This document shows, piece by piece, positions 16,838 through 25,970 of a stretch of 47,008 nt of DNA (positions are counted from its first letter, which is position 1; each line of letters opens with the position of its first letter). Source of the stretch: Geobacteraceae bacterium GWC2_55_20 (lineage in GTDB: Bacteria > Desulfobacterota > Desulfuromonadia > Geobacterales > Pseudopelobacteraceae). A program made the position numbers and the translations under genes. The notes beneath the pieces were generated by a model. It made no database searches. It saw only the letters and a program-made list of their open reading frames with translations, and was not told where the DNA came from. The stretch lies in contig MGZK01000144.1 in the NCBI GenBank assembly GCA_001802125.1, forward strand, positions 1-47,008, written 5' to 3'.

Positions 16838-17299
16838 ATGTCACTGGAAGGTCAAATAGCGCCCGATTTTACGCTTGATGGCAGCGACGGTCGCCGGCAC
16901 AGTTTGCAAGAGTATCTCGGCAAGCCAGTTGTTATTTATTTTTATCCAAGAGACAACACACCCGGCTGTACAAAAGAAGCCTGCGGATTCCGGGATAATT
17001 ACAAGGAGCTGACCGATAACGGGGTTGTGCTTCTCGGAGTCAGCAAGGACAGCATTGCTGCCCATGGCAAGTTCATAACCAACTACGATCTCCCGTTCGT
17101 GCTGCTTAGCGACCCGGATTGTACGATGATGAAGTCTTATGGCGCTTTTGGTGAAAAAGTCATGTACGGCAAGAAAACAGACGGTACGATCCGCTCAACC
17201 GTCATCATCGGGTCGGATGGGATCGTAAAGAAACATTGGACCAAGGTAGCTAAAGCCGATCAGCACCCGGTTCAGGTGCTGGACTATCTGCGGGGCTGA
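16838..17299 (+). CDS. bcp: thiol peroxidase Bcp (peroxiredoxin Q)
   Basis: Reduces hydrogen peroxide and organic hydroperoxides with thioredoxin as the usual donor. The 153-residue protein has the peroxiredoxin motif YFYPRDNTPGCTKEACGFRD. The first Cys is the peroxidatic one; the second, five residues later, is the Bcp-type resolving Cys. The start is ATG 16838 (MSLEGQIAPDFTL) with GGGAG upstream; an in-frame ATG 14 codons earlier lacks one and would overlap the promoter. It is followed after 27 bases by a rubrerythrin-like gene, forming a small oxidative-stress pair. Confidence 0.94.
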   Translation: MSLEGQIAPDFTLDGSDGRRHSLQEYLGKPVVIYFYPRDNTPGCTKEACGFRDNYKELTDNGVVLLGVSKDSIAAHGKFITNYDLPFVLLSDPDCTMMKSYGAFGEKVMYGKKTDGTIRSTVIIGSDGIVKKHWTKVAKADQHPVQVLDYLRG

Positions 17300-17326
17300 C
17301 ACCGCACAAACAGGGAGGAATATTTA

Positions 17327-17779
17327 ATGAAATTTGTTACCCTTGATGAAGTAATCAGATTTGCTGTCGAGCGCGAAGATACCGCCTACAAACTATACAA
17401 GCGCGCGGCAGAGCTTTCCACCAGCATTGCATCTAAAAAAATGTTCGAAGAGCTGGCGGCCGAAGAGGCAACTCACAAGGATGTCTTCAGCAAGATTGAC
17501 GAGGAAAAGGCCGAGAATCATAAACTATGCAAACTTCCTGAAGCCACTATTGCCAAATATCTGGCGGACGTTCCATTCAGGGCCGATTTGACATACAGTG
17601 AAATACTGGCTTTTGCCCTCAAGACGGAAGAGAATGCATACCAGCTCTATAAAACCGCCGCTGGCATGACAGATGATACCAGGCTTCAAAAGGTTTTGAT
17701 GAGCTTTGCCGATGTGGAGCTGGGGCATAGACGCAGGATTGAAGCAATTTACGAGGAGCGGGTGCTGACTGAGGGATAG
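17327..17779 (+). CDS. rubrerythrin-like ferritin-fold protein
   Basis: Four-helix diiron-type protein of 150 residues. Iron-ligand pattern: E near residue 16 in AVEREDTAYKLY, EEATH near residue 49, a second E in KTEENAYQLY near residue 103, and VELGHRRR near residue 136. The two halves repeat the E...ExxH motif. There is no rubredoxin Cys4 domain, unlike classical rubrerythrin. It sits directly after bcp, so a role in peroxide or iron handling is likely. The exact substrate is unknown. Confidence 0.85.
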   Translation: MKFVTLDEVIRFAVEREDTAYKLYKRAAELSTSIASKKMFEELAAEEATHKDVFSKIDEEKAENHKLCKLPEATIAKYLADVPFRADLTYSEILAFALKTEENAYQLYKTAAGMTDDTRLQKVLMSFADVELGHRRRIEAIYEERVLTEG

Positions 17780-17800
17780 TGTCAGTGACTTCAAAACATC

Positions 17801-17841
17801 AGCATTCATAAGTCGGACATGGCAGCCGCCTTATGAATGCT
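17801..17841. terminator. hairpin between convergent genes
   Basis: AGCATTCATAAG (17801-17812) and CTTATGAATGCT (17830-17841) form a perfect 12-base stem with a 17-base loop, 21 bases past the rubrerythrin stop and upstream of the convergent hpt stop. No T-tract follows, so it may act as a weak terminator or as a 3' stabilising structure. Confidence 0.5.
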
Positions 17842-17923
17842 GTCCATATGTAAAACGGGCAGTCTAGATCGCTATAAATCATTCTGGTTTCACCAGCGAG
17901 ACCAGGAGCCGTTTCTAACGTGC

Positions 17924-18475
17924 TTATTTTCCCCTGACGGCATATATCCCGGGAGCGTTACGCCAGTAGCCTTTATAATCCAACCCGTATCCGAACAGGA
18001 ATCGGTCGCCGACCTCGATACCGCAGAAGTCCGCATGCATGCCGGGTGTGACCTTGCGAAGATGGAGTTTTTCAATCAACGCCGCCATCAGCACGGCGGA
18101 CGCCCCCTGCTGACGGCAATATTCGGCGATCGCCGCCAGTGTGATCCCCTCGTCAAGAATATCGTCCAGTAAAAGCACTGTTCTTTCCTGAAGTTCAGCA
18201 TTTGGTTTGACAATCCAGTCCAGGGTGGCTCCGCGAGTTTCATGGCCGTAGCGGGTAGCGTGAATGTATCCGACTTCCAATGGAAAATTCAATTGTGTCA
18301 GCAGCTGACCACCAAAAATCAGTCCGCCGTTCATTACGCAGAGAACCAGCGGATTCGATCCTTTCAACTCCTCGGTTATCTCACGAGCGACTCTACTTAT
18401 TGCAGCAACAACCTCAGGCCCTGATACCAGCAAATCAGCCTCGGCCATGACTTTTGAAGCTTCAAATTGTGTCAT
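17924..18475 (-). CDS. hpt: hypoxanthine/guanine phosphoribosyltransferase family protein
   Basis: Purine-salvage enzyme transferring phosphoribose from PRPP to hypoxanthine and/or guanine. The 183-residue protein has the PRPP-binding motif VLLLDDILDEGITL, the N-terminal MNGGLIF segment and the C-terminal FLFGYGLDYKGYWRN segment typical of the family. Its ATG overlaps the prmC stop by four bases (ATGA). Base preference cannot be decided from the sequence. Confidence 0.88.
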   Translation of the reverse strand: MTQFEASKVMAEADLLVSGPEVVAAISRVAREITEELKGSNPLVLCVMNGGLIFGGQLLTQLNFPLEVGYIHATRYGHETRGATLDWIVKPNAELQERTVLLLDDILDEGITLAAIAEYCRQQGASAVLMAALIEKLHLRKVTPGMHADFCGIEVGDRFLFGYGLDYKGYWRNAPGIYAVRGK

Positions 18476-19335
18476 TGTTTTTCCTTTCGCTTTCCGGCCA
18501 CAACCCGTTCAATTCCGCCCGGGTCAATAGCAGTGAAGGGCTCGTCATAACCGCCGGTGTAGTTGAAGATCTTAATTACATCAGCAGCCTGGCCTTGTCC
18601 GGCTTCCAGAAGTAACCATCCGGACGTGTTCAGATGCGCATGCGCTTCCGGAATGAGTAATCGATAAATATCCAGTCCATCCGCGCCACCATTTAATGCT
18701 TCGAAAGGATCAAAGTCCCGGACCTCCGGTTCCAGTCGGGCTATATCCGCTGTCGGAATATAGGGCGGATTGGAGACAATCAGGTCAAAAGACCTGTCAA
18801 TCACAGGTTCGAAGAGAGAACCATGCAGTAACTCCACTGCTACATCATGCTTCTGTATATTCCGCCGGGCGACATCCAGCGCGGCCACCGAAATGTCGAT
18901 GGCGGTTATCGAGGCAGCGGGGAAATGTAGCGCAAGTGACACAGCTATACAACCGCTGCCGGTGCCGATATCAAGCATGGATTTGGCATCAGGCATCAGG
19001 GATACGGCCTGAGAAACCAGCAGTTCAGTGTCATGTCTTGGAATAAGGACATCAGCGGTTACTTCAAAATCGAGTCCACAGAACTCCTGACTTCCAAGTA
19101 TGTGCTGCAGTGGTTCACGTTTTGCGCGTCTGGCCACCATGGACCGATATGCAGCCAACTCACTATCAGAGAGCGGTTTATCATACTGCAGATACAATCC
19201 AACCCTGTCCATACCGGTAGCGGCGCAGAGCAGCCATTCAGCTTCCAGACGTGAGTTTTCCACCCCCCTGGTTGCGAGAAACTCTTTTGTCCAGGCCAGG
19301 ACTTTCAGTGTGGTCCATACTTCCAGCGGTTTCAT
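18472..19335 (-). CDS. prmC: release factor glutamine methyltransferase PrmC
   Basis: Methylates the Gln of the GGQ motif of peptide-chain release factors. The N-terminal helical domain (about 1-95) is followed by a Rossmann methyltransferase with SAM motif LDIGTGSGCIAVSLA, DIS for the acidic ribose-binding site, and the NPPY signature (SNPPYIP). The chosen ATG at 19335 (MKPLEVWTTL) has GGAG upstream; an alternative start eight codons earlier is less likely. In some related genomes prmC follows prfA; here it follows the nuo operon and is coupled to hpt. Confidence 0.93.
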   Translation of the reverse strand: MKPLEVWTTLKVLAWTKEFLATRGVENSRLEAEWLLCAATGMDRVGLYLQYDKPLSDSELAAYRSMVARRAKREPLQHILGSQEFCGLDFEVTADVLIPRHDTELLVSQAVSLMPDAKSMLDIGTGSGCIAVSLALHFPAASITAIDISVAALDVARRNIQKHDVAVELLHGSLFEPVIDRSFDLIVSNPPYIPTADIARLEPEVRDFDPFEALNGGADGLDIYRLLIPEAHAHLNTSGWLLLEAGQGQAADVIKIFNYTGGYDEPFTAIDPGGIERVVAGKRKEKQ

Positions 19336-19407
19336 GCTGCGATCTCCAATTGCGAGCAATACTAGCCGATATTGAACCGATACACCATTTATTTTGTATC
19401 AAAAGAA

Positions 19408-19434
19408 AAGGGCAGCCCGCAACTGGGCCGCCCT
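19408..19434 (-). terminator. Rho-independent terminator of the nuo operon
   Basis: Stem AAGGGC-A-GCCC / GGGC-C-GCCCTT with a short loop. On the minus strand it is followed by TTTTCTTTTG. It lies 25 bases beyond the nuoN stop. Confidence 0.8.
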
Positions 19435-19458
19435 TATTCAACAATCTGTACTTTGGAT

Positions 19459-20916
19459 CTATATCAGCTTGACAGCTTCTTGTGCATACTCAAGAATTAT
19501 TGACGGTACGATACCCGGAATCATGGTACCGGCAATTGCTATAATCAAAGCCAATGCTACCGGCGCTGTCACCTGAGTCCATTCGAATTCCTCAGTCGGC
19601 TCTTTCATATACATGTAAACCATTACACGCAGATAGTAGTAAACCGAGGCAGCACTATTAAGTACACCGATTACCGCAAGCCAGATGTAACCCTTCTGTA
19701 CAGCGCCGGAGAACAGGTAGAATTTACCAATAAAACCAGCAGTAGGCGGCATTCCAGCAAGCGAGAACAGGAAGATTGTCATTGCGACCGCCAGCACGGG
19801 ACGCTTGAAACCCAATCCGGCAAAGTCCATCACGTTGCCGTTTGTCTCTCCTTTTTTTGCAATCAGAATGATGACGGCAAAAGCGCCGATATTCATGAAG
19901 GTGTAAGAGAGCATGTAAAACAGGATGCCGGCCGTTGCAGTGCCGTTGCCAGCGGTAAGACCGACGAGAGCATAACCGGCGTGAGCAATTGAGGAATAAG
20001 CCAACATACGTTTGATATTGTCTTGACGCAATGCCGTAATATTACCGACAGTCATGGTAAGAACTGCCAATACCCACAATAACTGACTCCACTCAACCTG
20101 CAGTGTCGGCATGGCAACCAGCAGGATGCGCAATAACGCTGCAAAACCGGCGGCCTTGGGACCGGCAGACATGAATGCCGTCATCGGGGTCGGGGCGCCT
20201 TCATATACGTCCGGCGTCCACATATGGAACGGCACGGCTGCAATCTTGAACAGGAATCCGGTCATCATCAGCAGCATGCCGGCCACCAGCATGATGTTTG
20301 CGGAAGGAAGCGTCATCTGACCAACTACCGATGCGATTTTATAGATGCGTGTTGTACCGGTGGCGCCATAAGTCAAGGCCATGCCATAGAGTAGGAAACC
20401 TGTTGAGAAAGCGCCCAGCAAGAAATATTTAAGACCCGCCTCATTGGATTTTTTATTGGCACGATTGAATCCAGCCAGCACATACAGCGATACCGACATA
20501 ACCTCAAGTCCGAGGAAGATTGTCATCAGATCCGTACCTGACGCCATGAACATCATACCAACCACGGTAAACAGGATCAACGGATACAGCTCGCCGTGAT
20601 TACAACCCTCGCGTTCCATGTACTGATCCGAAATCAAGACTGCGAGACCAGCGGCTAAGAGGAATATCATCTTGAAGAATGTTGCAAAGTTATCGAGAAC
20701 CACGGAACCACTGAAGCTCTCAATATGTCCACCCCATCCTGCCCCTACCAGCACCGCCGTCGCAACAATACCAAAAAAGCTGATGTAAGCCAGGTAAGAC
20801 TTTTGCCCGCTGGGACCAAAAACGTTGATCAGCAGCAAAACCATGGCCAACGCGGAGAGAAATATCTCCGGCAGGATCGGTGTCATGTTGACGACTGGAA
20901 TTGAAATCATGTCCAT
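19459..20916 (-). CDS. nuoN: NADH-quinone oxidoreductase subunit N
   Basis: Antiporter-like membrane subunit of complex I, 485 residues with about 14 hydrophobic segments. The proton-channel Glu lies in LGLEVMSVSLYVLAGF (TM5), and a conserved Lys in FKIAAVPFHMWTPDVYEGAP (TM7), followed by further polar residues in TM8 (SIAHAGYALVG). Start ATG 20916 has GGAGGA upstream. It is the last gene of the operon. Confidence 0.96.
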   Translation of the reverse strand: MDMISIPVVNMTPILPEIFLSALAMVLLLINVFGPSGQKSYLAYISFFGIVATAVLVGAGWGGHIESFSGSVVLDNFATFFKMIFLLAAGLAVLISDQYMEREGCNHGELYPLILFTVVGMMFMASGTDLMTIFLGLEVMSVSLYVLAGFNRANKKSNEAGLKYFLLGAFSTGFLLYGMALTYGATGTTRIYKIASVVGQMTLPSANIMLVAGMLLMMTGFLFKIAAVPFHMWTPDVYEGAPTPMTAFMSAGPKAAGFAALLRILLVAMPTLQVEWSQLLWVLAVLTMTVGNITALRQDNIKRMLAYSSIAHAGYALVGLTAGNGTATAGILFYMLSYTFMNIGAFAVIILIAKKGETNGNVMDFAGLGFKRPVLAVAMTIFLFSLAGMPPTAGFIGKFYLFSGAVQKGYIWLAVIGVLNSAASVYYYLRVMVYMYMKEPTEEFEWTQVTAPVALALIIAIAGTMIPGIVPSIILEYAQEAVKLI

Positions 20917-20955
20917 CTAAAATATCCTCCGGTCGGATTGACTCGTTATTATTTG

Positions 20956-22599
20956 TTACTTAGCTTCGTGCGGATTTACAACTTTTTCCGTATTAACATC
21001 TGAAGATGGCGCTACTACCGGATGACCGGCTGGCATCATTGATGGTTCTGCTGCAGGCGTTTCCATTGCTGGGTGACCGGCGGGAAGTCCGGCGGGAATG
21101 GCCTGTGCATTCACCGGCGCGACACGCATCTGAGATACAAGTTTCCTGACTGCTGGGTCCATCTTGTCAATAAAGGGTTTCGGATAAAGACCCATTACAA
21201 AGATCATGACAATCAATGGAACCATTATAGTTAATTCACGTGCATTAAGATCCAGAAGTTTTTGATTTTTCGGATTGTCAAGCTCTCCGAACATAACCCT
21301 CTGGAAAACCCACAACATATATACGGCTGAGAGAATAACACCGCTGGTTGCAACCACAGTCCACCAGCGCAATTCGCTTTCAAATGAACCGATCAGAATC
21401 AGAAACTCGCCCACGAAGCCATTGGTACCCGGTAAACCGATCGAAGACAATGTTACAATCATGAAAATAGTCGCAAACACCGGCATCTGCTTTGAGAGTC
21501 CACCAAAATCAGTTATCAGCCTTGTGTGCCGGCGTTCATAAATGAAGCCGACGATAAGGAACAGTGCGCCGGTAGAGATACCGTGATTCAGCATCTGCAG
21601 CATGCCGCCGGAAATACCTTCTACATTGAAGGCAAAGATGCCAAGCATTACAAAACCAAGGTGGGCCACCGATGAATAAGCAACCAGCTTTTTAACATCT
21701 TCTTGGACCATCGCAACCAGAGCGGCGTAGATGATGCCGATCACGGCAAGCGTTGCGATCATGGGAGCGAACTTGTGCGCAGCATCCGGAAAGAGCGGTA
21801 TTGCAAAGCGTACGTAGCCGTAGGTACCCATTTTCAGAAGAACGGCAGCCAATATTACCGAACCTGCTGTCGGAGCTTCGGTATGGGCATCCGGCAACCA
21901 GGTATGTAGTGGAAACATCGGTACCTTGATTGCAAAGGCGAAGGCGAATGCCAGGAACAGCCAGATCTGCGTAGTCATATCAAGCTTGAGACTAAAGAAC
22001 TGGAGCAGACCGAAATCGGTGATACCGGCTTCCATTCCTTTGAAGTACAGGAAGATTAAAGCTACCAGCATCAGGAGCGAGCCGACCATCGTGTATATGA
22101 AGAACTTCACGGCAGCGTAAATTTTATTCTTGCCACCCCAGATACCGATCATGAAGTACATCGGGATCAACATAACTTCCCAGAAGATGTAGAAAAGGAA
22201 GAGGTCAAGAGAAATGAACGCGCCCAACATGCCGGTTTCGAGCATAAGGAGGCAGATCATGTACTCCTTGACCTTCTCCTCTACAGCTGTATAGGTCGAA
22301 AGCACAGCAATCGGCATGATGAAAGTGGTAAGAATAACCAGCCAGAGGCTGATGCCATCTATACCGATATTGTAGCGCATGACGAACGGTCCGGCAGCGA
22401 TCCACGGCATATTTTCAATAAACTGGAACTCTGCATTTGTCTGGAACCCTGACAGTATTGTCAAGGATACCAGGAAGTTTACCAGCGTTACCGCGAGGGT
22501 TACATTCCGAAGCACACTCTTGCTGTCTTTGGGAATGAACAGCAGCAGCAGGACACCCAGTATAGGCAGGAATGTCGTCAGGCTCAGTACGTTACTCAT
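20956..22599 (-). CDS. nuoM: NADH-quinone oxidoreductase subunit M
   Basis: Antiporter-like proton-pumping subunit of complex I. Conserved channel residues are visible: Glu in FWEVMLIPMYFMIGIWGG, Lys in AIKVPMFPLHTWLPDAHTEAP and SSVAHLGFVMLG. Length 547, longer than the usual ~500: after the last membrane helix a tail of about 50 residues is rich in Pro, Ala and Met and contains two copies of PAGHP. The tail's role is unknown. Spacing to nuoN is 39 bases. Confidence 0.96.
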   Translation of the reverse strand: MSNVLSLTTFLPILGVLLLLFIPKDSKSVLRNVTLAVTLVNFLVSLTILSGFQTNAEFQFIENMPWIAAGPFVMRYNIGIDGISLWLVILTTFIMPIAVLSTYTAVEEKVKEYMICLLMLETGMLGAFISLDLFLFYIFWEVMLIPMYFMIGIWGGKNKIYAAVKFFIYTMVGSLLMLVALIFLYFKGMEAGITDFGLLQFFSLKLDMTTQIWLFLAFAFAFAIKVPMFPLHTWLPDAHTEAPTAGSVILAAVLLKMGTYGYVRFAIPLFPDAAHKFAPMIATLAVIGIIYAALVAMVQEDVKKLVAYSSVAHLGFVMLGIFAFNVEGISGGMLQMLNHGISTGALFLIVGFIYERRHTRLITDFGGLSKQMPVFATIFMIVTLSSIGLPGTNGFVGEFLILIGSFESELRWWTVVATSGVILSAVYMLWVFQRVMFGELDNPKNQKLLDLNARELTIMVPLIVMIFVMGLYPKPFIDKMDPAVRKLVSQMRVAPVNAQAIPAGLPAGHPAMETPAAEPSMMPAGHPVVAPSSDVNTEKVVNPHEAK

Positions 22600-22636
22600 G
22601 AATTCGTGCTCCTTTATACAAAGTGCGAATGATTTG

Positions 22637-24631
22637 TTACTTAAAGATGTAATAGCCGAGAATTACTACAACACCAAGCACCATCGAAAAAGCATAGTTA
22701 TAGATATAACCTGACTGCATGTAGCGGAAAATCCCGCTGAAACCCATTACTACGTTTGCTACACCGTTAACGATTCCATCAACTACGACAACATCAAATC
22801 CCTTCCAAAGGAATTGGCCAAATGCCTTGCAAGGATTTACGAAAAGGAAGTCATACAGTTCATCGATATACCATTTGTTATAGACTGCACGATGCAGCGC
22901 AGGGAATGTGGCTGTGAAACGAGCCGGTGCGCCGGTATTCTTCACATACATGGTCAAAGCGATCATTATGCCGACAACCGCGATGGCAATCGACAAACCC
23001 ATCAGTCCCCATTCGAGAGCGTGGCTGTGATGTCCGCCTTCATGTGCATACTTTGTCCCGAACTCATTGGCCAGTTCGAAGACCGGATCAAGCCAATGTT
23101 CCAAATAGTTGGGCAGCGCGCCCATGACCTTGGGCATTCCGATGAAGCCGCCGACTGTAGCCAGCGCACCAAGCACCATCAGAGGAATTGTAATAACCAG
23201 CGGAGACTCGTGCAGATGACTCTTGACTTTCGGATTGATGCGGCATTCTCCGAAGAAGGTCATGAATACCAGTCGGAACATGTAGAATGCTGTGAAACAA
23301 GCTGCAATCGCACCGGTACCCCAGAGGATTATGTTAAGGTTTCCATGGTATGGGTTTGAAAATGCTTTCCAGAGAATCTCGTCCTTGGAGAAGAATCCGG
23401 AGAAGGGGAAGATACCGGCAATCGCGAGCGTTGACACAAAGAAAGTGATAAAAGTAATCGGCATGACTTTGCGTAGACCGCCCATGTTGCGCATGTCCTG
23501 GGCGTCGTCATGAAGATGCCCGTGGTGTAATGCGTGGTGCATGGAATGGATAACGGATCCGGAACCAAGGAACATGCAGGCTTTGAAGAAAGCGTGAGTC
23601 ATCAGGTGGAAGATACCGGCCCAGAATGCTCCAACGCCCATCGCCAGGAACATGAAACCCAGCTGGGAAACAGTAGAATATGCGAGTACGCGCTTGATAT
23701 CGTTCTGTGCGGTACCAATAGTCGCGGCGAATATTGCTGTTGCCGCTCCAACAACGGCAACTACCATCATTGTGTCGGGAGACTTGATGAAAACGAAACT
23801 CATCCGGCCGATCATATATACACCGGCGGTAACCATGGTAGCGGCATGAATCAGCGCCGATACCGGTGTCGGACCTTCCATGGCGTCAGGCAGCCAGGTA
23901 AACAGCGGGATCTGTGCCGACTTGCCGGTTGCTCCGACAAAGAAGCAGAGTGTTGCAACGGTCACCACACCACCATACGGGAGCAGATGTGAAGCTGCTT
24001 TAATTTCTGTAAAATTTATGGTCCAGATGTTATGGTTGCTGCCGAACCACCAGTACAGCGTGAACATTCCAAGCAAAAATCCAAAGTCGCCAACACGGTT
24101 CATGACAAATGCTTTTTTACCAGCATCCCCAGCAGACTTCTTGTGGAAATAATAACCGATCAGCAAGTAAGAACAGAGGCCCACGCCTTCCCATCCGATG
24201 AACATGACCAGCATGTTGTTGCCAAGAACGAGCAACAGCATCGCCATACAGAACAGATTCAAGTAGGCAAAGAATCTGTAGAAACCTTCCTCGCCATGCA
24301 TATAACCGATCGAGTACAGGTGAATCAATGAACCAACACCGGTAACGACCATAATCATGACTGCTGAAAGCGGATCCACGAGGAACGCCATATCAGCCTT
24401 GAAATTCCCGCAATGGATCCAGGGAAATAGAACCTTCTCAAAAACACGCTGCTCTGGAGGCAAGCCAATCATCTGCATGAGAATTCCGCACGAGACGATG
24501 AATGACATGAATATCATCAGCGTACCGATTCCACCGATAACCGCTTCATTCTTGATCTTTTTCCCGAAGAACCCGTTGATCAGGAACCCGATGAGCGGGA
24601 AAAGTGGGATTAGCCATACGTTGTCAAACAT
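22637..24631 (-). CDS. nuoL: NADH-quinone oxidoreductase subunit L
   Basis: Largest antiporter-like subunit of complex I, 664 residues. It carries FIGWEGVGLCSYLLIGYY with the channel Glu and GKSAQIPLFTWLPDAMEGPT with the channel Lys. The C-terminal part has the long amphipathic (lateral) helix and final membrane helix expected of NuoL. His-rich stretch SMHHALHHGHLHDD in the middle lies in the usual loop after TM10. Start ATG 24631 follows AAAGGAG. Confidence 0.96.
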   Translation of the reverse strand: MFDNVWLIPLFPLIGFLINGFFGKKIKNEAVIGGIGTLMIFMSFIVSCGILMQMIGLPPEQRVFEKVLFPWIHCGNFKADMAFLVDPLSAVMIMVVTGVGSLIHLYSIGYMHGEEGFYRFFAYLNLFCMAMLLLVLGNNMLVMFIGWEGVGLCSYLLIGYYFHKKSAGDAGKKAFVMNRVGDFGFLLGMFTLYWWFGSNHNIWTINFTEIKAASHLLPYGGVVTVATLCFFVGATGKSAQIPLFTWLPDAMEGPTPVSALIHAATMVTAGVYMIGRMSFVFIKSPDTMMVVAVVGAATAIFAATIGTAQNDIKRVLAYSTVSQLGFMFLAMGVGAFWAGIFHLMTHAFFKACMFLGSGSVIHSMHHALHHGHLHDDAQDMRNMGGLRKVMPITFITFFVSTLAIAGIFPFSGFFSKDEILWKAFSNPYHGNLNIILWGTGAIAACFTAFYMFRLVFMTFFGECRINPKVKSHLHESPLVITIPLMVLGALATVGGFIGMPKVMGALPNYLEHWLDPVFELANEFGTKYAHEGGHHSHALEWGLMGLSIAIAVVGIMIALTMYVKNTGAPARFTATFPALHRAVYNKWYIDELYDFLFVNPCKAFGQFLWKGFDVVVVDGIVNGVANVVMGFSGIFRYMQSGYIYNYAFSMVLGVVVILGYYIFK

Positions 24632-24686
24632 GTAAGACTCCTTTTATGCAATCGTTAAACGTTTTAATCAAGTATTGAACGGCGGT

Positions 24687-24989
24687 TTACCACTTCATCA
24701 GATTTACATCTTCAACGTCTATTGACTCTTTGTTGTTATAGAAAGCTATCATTAGAGCCAGACCAACCGCAGCTTCTGCAGCAGCTACAGTCATGATAAA
24801 GATAACGAATATTTGGCCATCTAAATGCCCCAGGTGCCGGGATAAAGAGATGAAAGTCAGATTGACCGCATTAAGCATCAGCTCAATACACATGAATATG
24901 ACAATTGCATTCTTACGGGTCAGTACTCCGATGGTACCGATGGCGAAGAGTATGGCGCTTACAATGAGATAGCCGTTCAGGTTTTCCAT
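24687..24989 (-). CDS. nuoK: NADH-quinone oxidoreductase subunit K
   Basis: Small three-helix subunit of the complex I membrane arm, 100 residues, normal length. The two conserved membrane Glu residues are present in [12 protein letters not shown] (TM2) and [12 protein letters not shown] (TM3), part of the E-channel. Separated from nuoJ by 13 bases. Confidence 0.96.
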   Translation of the reverse strand: MENLNGYLIVSAILFAIGTIGVLTRKNAIVIFMCIELMLNAVNLTFISLSRHLGHLDGQIFVIFIMTVAAAEAAVGLALMIAFYNNKESIDVEDVNLMKW

Positions 24990-25002
24990 GAATATATCCC
25001 TC

Positions 25003-25506
25003 TTATATTTTTTTCTTGGCCAAGATTACTGAACCGATGATAGCAACCAATAACAGGATCGATGTGATCTCGAATGGGAGCAGGAATGTTGTGAACATTT
25101 CGCGACCGATGAGTTCTGAATGACCAAGATTTTTAATCAAGTCACCGGTAAGACCACCAACCGGGTTGGATACTTGACTCTTGAACAGCAGAACCACCGT
25201 GTTGATCAGGATGAAGATACCCAATATCGATCCCAGCAATACCTTGTGTGAATGTTTTTGGGTTGCGTTTACACGTATATTGAGCAACATGATGGTAAAT
25301 ACGATCAATACCATGATAGCCCCGGCATAAACCATTACCTGTATCGCGGCCATGAAAGGCGCATCCAGCATTACATAATAAGTCGCCAGGCAGAAGAATG
25401 TCATTATAAGCGACAGAGCGCTGTTGATCGGGTTCTTGCAGGTGATCACCAGTATCGCCGATATAATCGCCACCAGCGAGATGATTACGAAGAAAAGGGT
25501 TTCCAT
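25003..25506 (-). CDS. nuoJ: NADH-quinone oxidoreductase subunit J
   Basis: Membrane subunit of complex I with five predicted helices in 167 residues. The TM3 segment [19 protein letters not shown] is the conserved NuoJ signature, whose pi-bulge takes part in coupling. Flanked by nuoI (11 bases) and nuoK (13 bases). Confidence 0.95.
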   Translation of the reverse strand: METLFFVIISLVAIISAILVITCKNPINSALSLIMTFFCLATYYVMLDAPFMAAIQVMVYAGAIMVLIVFTIMLLNIRVNATQKHSHKVLLGSILGIFILINTVVLLFKSQVSNPVGGLTGDLIKNLGHSELIGREMFTTFLLPFEITSILLLVAIIGSVILAKKKI

Positions 25507-25517
25507 GAACTGCTCCT

Positions 25518-25922
25518 TTATTTCTTTTCTAAGAGACGCTCTTTATTGTAAATGAAGTCTTTACGATGGTAATTGGCTAGCTCAAACTCTCCGGTCATCC
25601 TTATCGCATCAACCGGACAGGCTTCGACACAATATCCACAGAAGATGCAGCGCAGCATGTCGATTTCGTACTTAGCCGCATATTTGTCGTGATTGTCATC
25701 CTCACCGGCTTCAACCGTGATACACTTGGCAGGACATACGGTCGGACAGAGATAACAGGCTACGCACTTGGCCTTGTTGTGTGATACATTCAGGGCATGC
25801 AAGCCGCGAAAACGTGCAGCCACTTTGGGCCGTTCATCAGGGTATTGCAGCGTAACCGGCTTCATGAACAGATGTTTTAACGTGATTGAGAGGCCGTTAA
25901 TAATCGGTGTAATCGGATTCAT
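25518..25922 (-). CDS. nuoI: NADH-quinone oxidoreductase subunit I
   Basis: Peripheral-arm ferredoxin-like subunit that carries clusters N6a and N6b. It has CVACYLCPTVCP and CIFCGYCVEACP, two complete [4Fe-4S] motifs. The 134-residue length is at the short end of the family. The N-terminal amphipathic segment (LSITLKHLFMKPVTLQYP) is the membrane-surface anchor region. Preceded by nuoH with a 48-base gap. Confidence 0.96.
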   Translation of the reverse strand: MNPITPIINGLSITLKHLFMKPVTLQYPDERPKVAARFRGLHALNVSHNKAKCVACYLCPTVCPAKCITVEAGEDDNHDKYAAKYEIDMLRCIFCGYCVEACPVDAIRMTGEFELANYHRKDFIYNKERLLEKK

Positions 25923-25970
25923 GTTGTCTATCCTCGTCCTTGGAGTTGCGTAATTCGTTAAAGCAATTGT

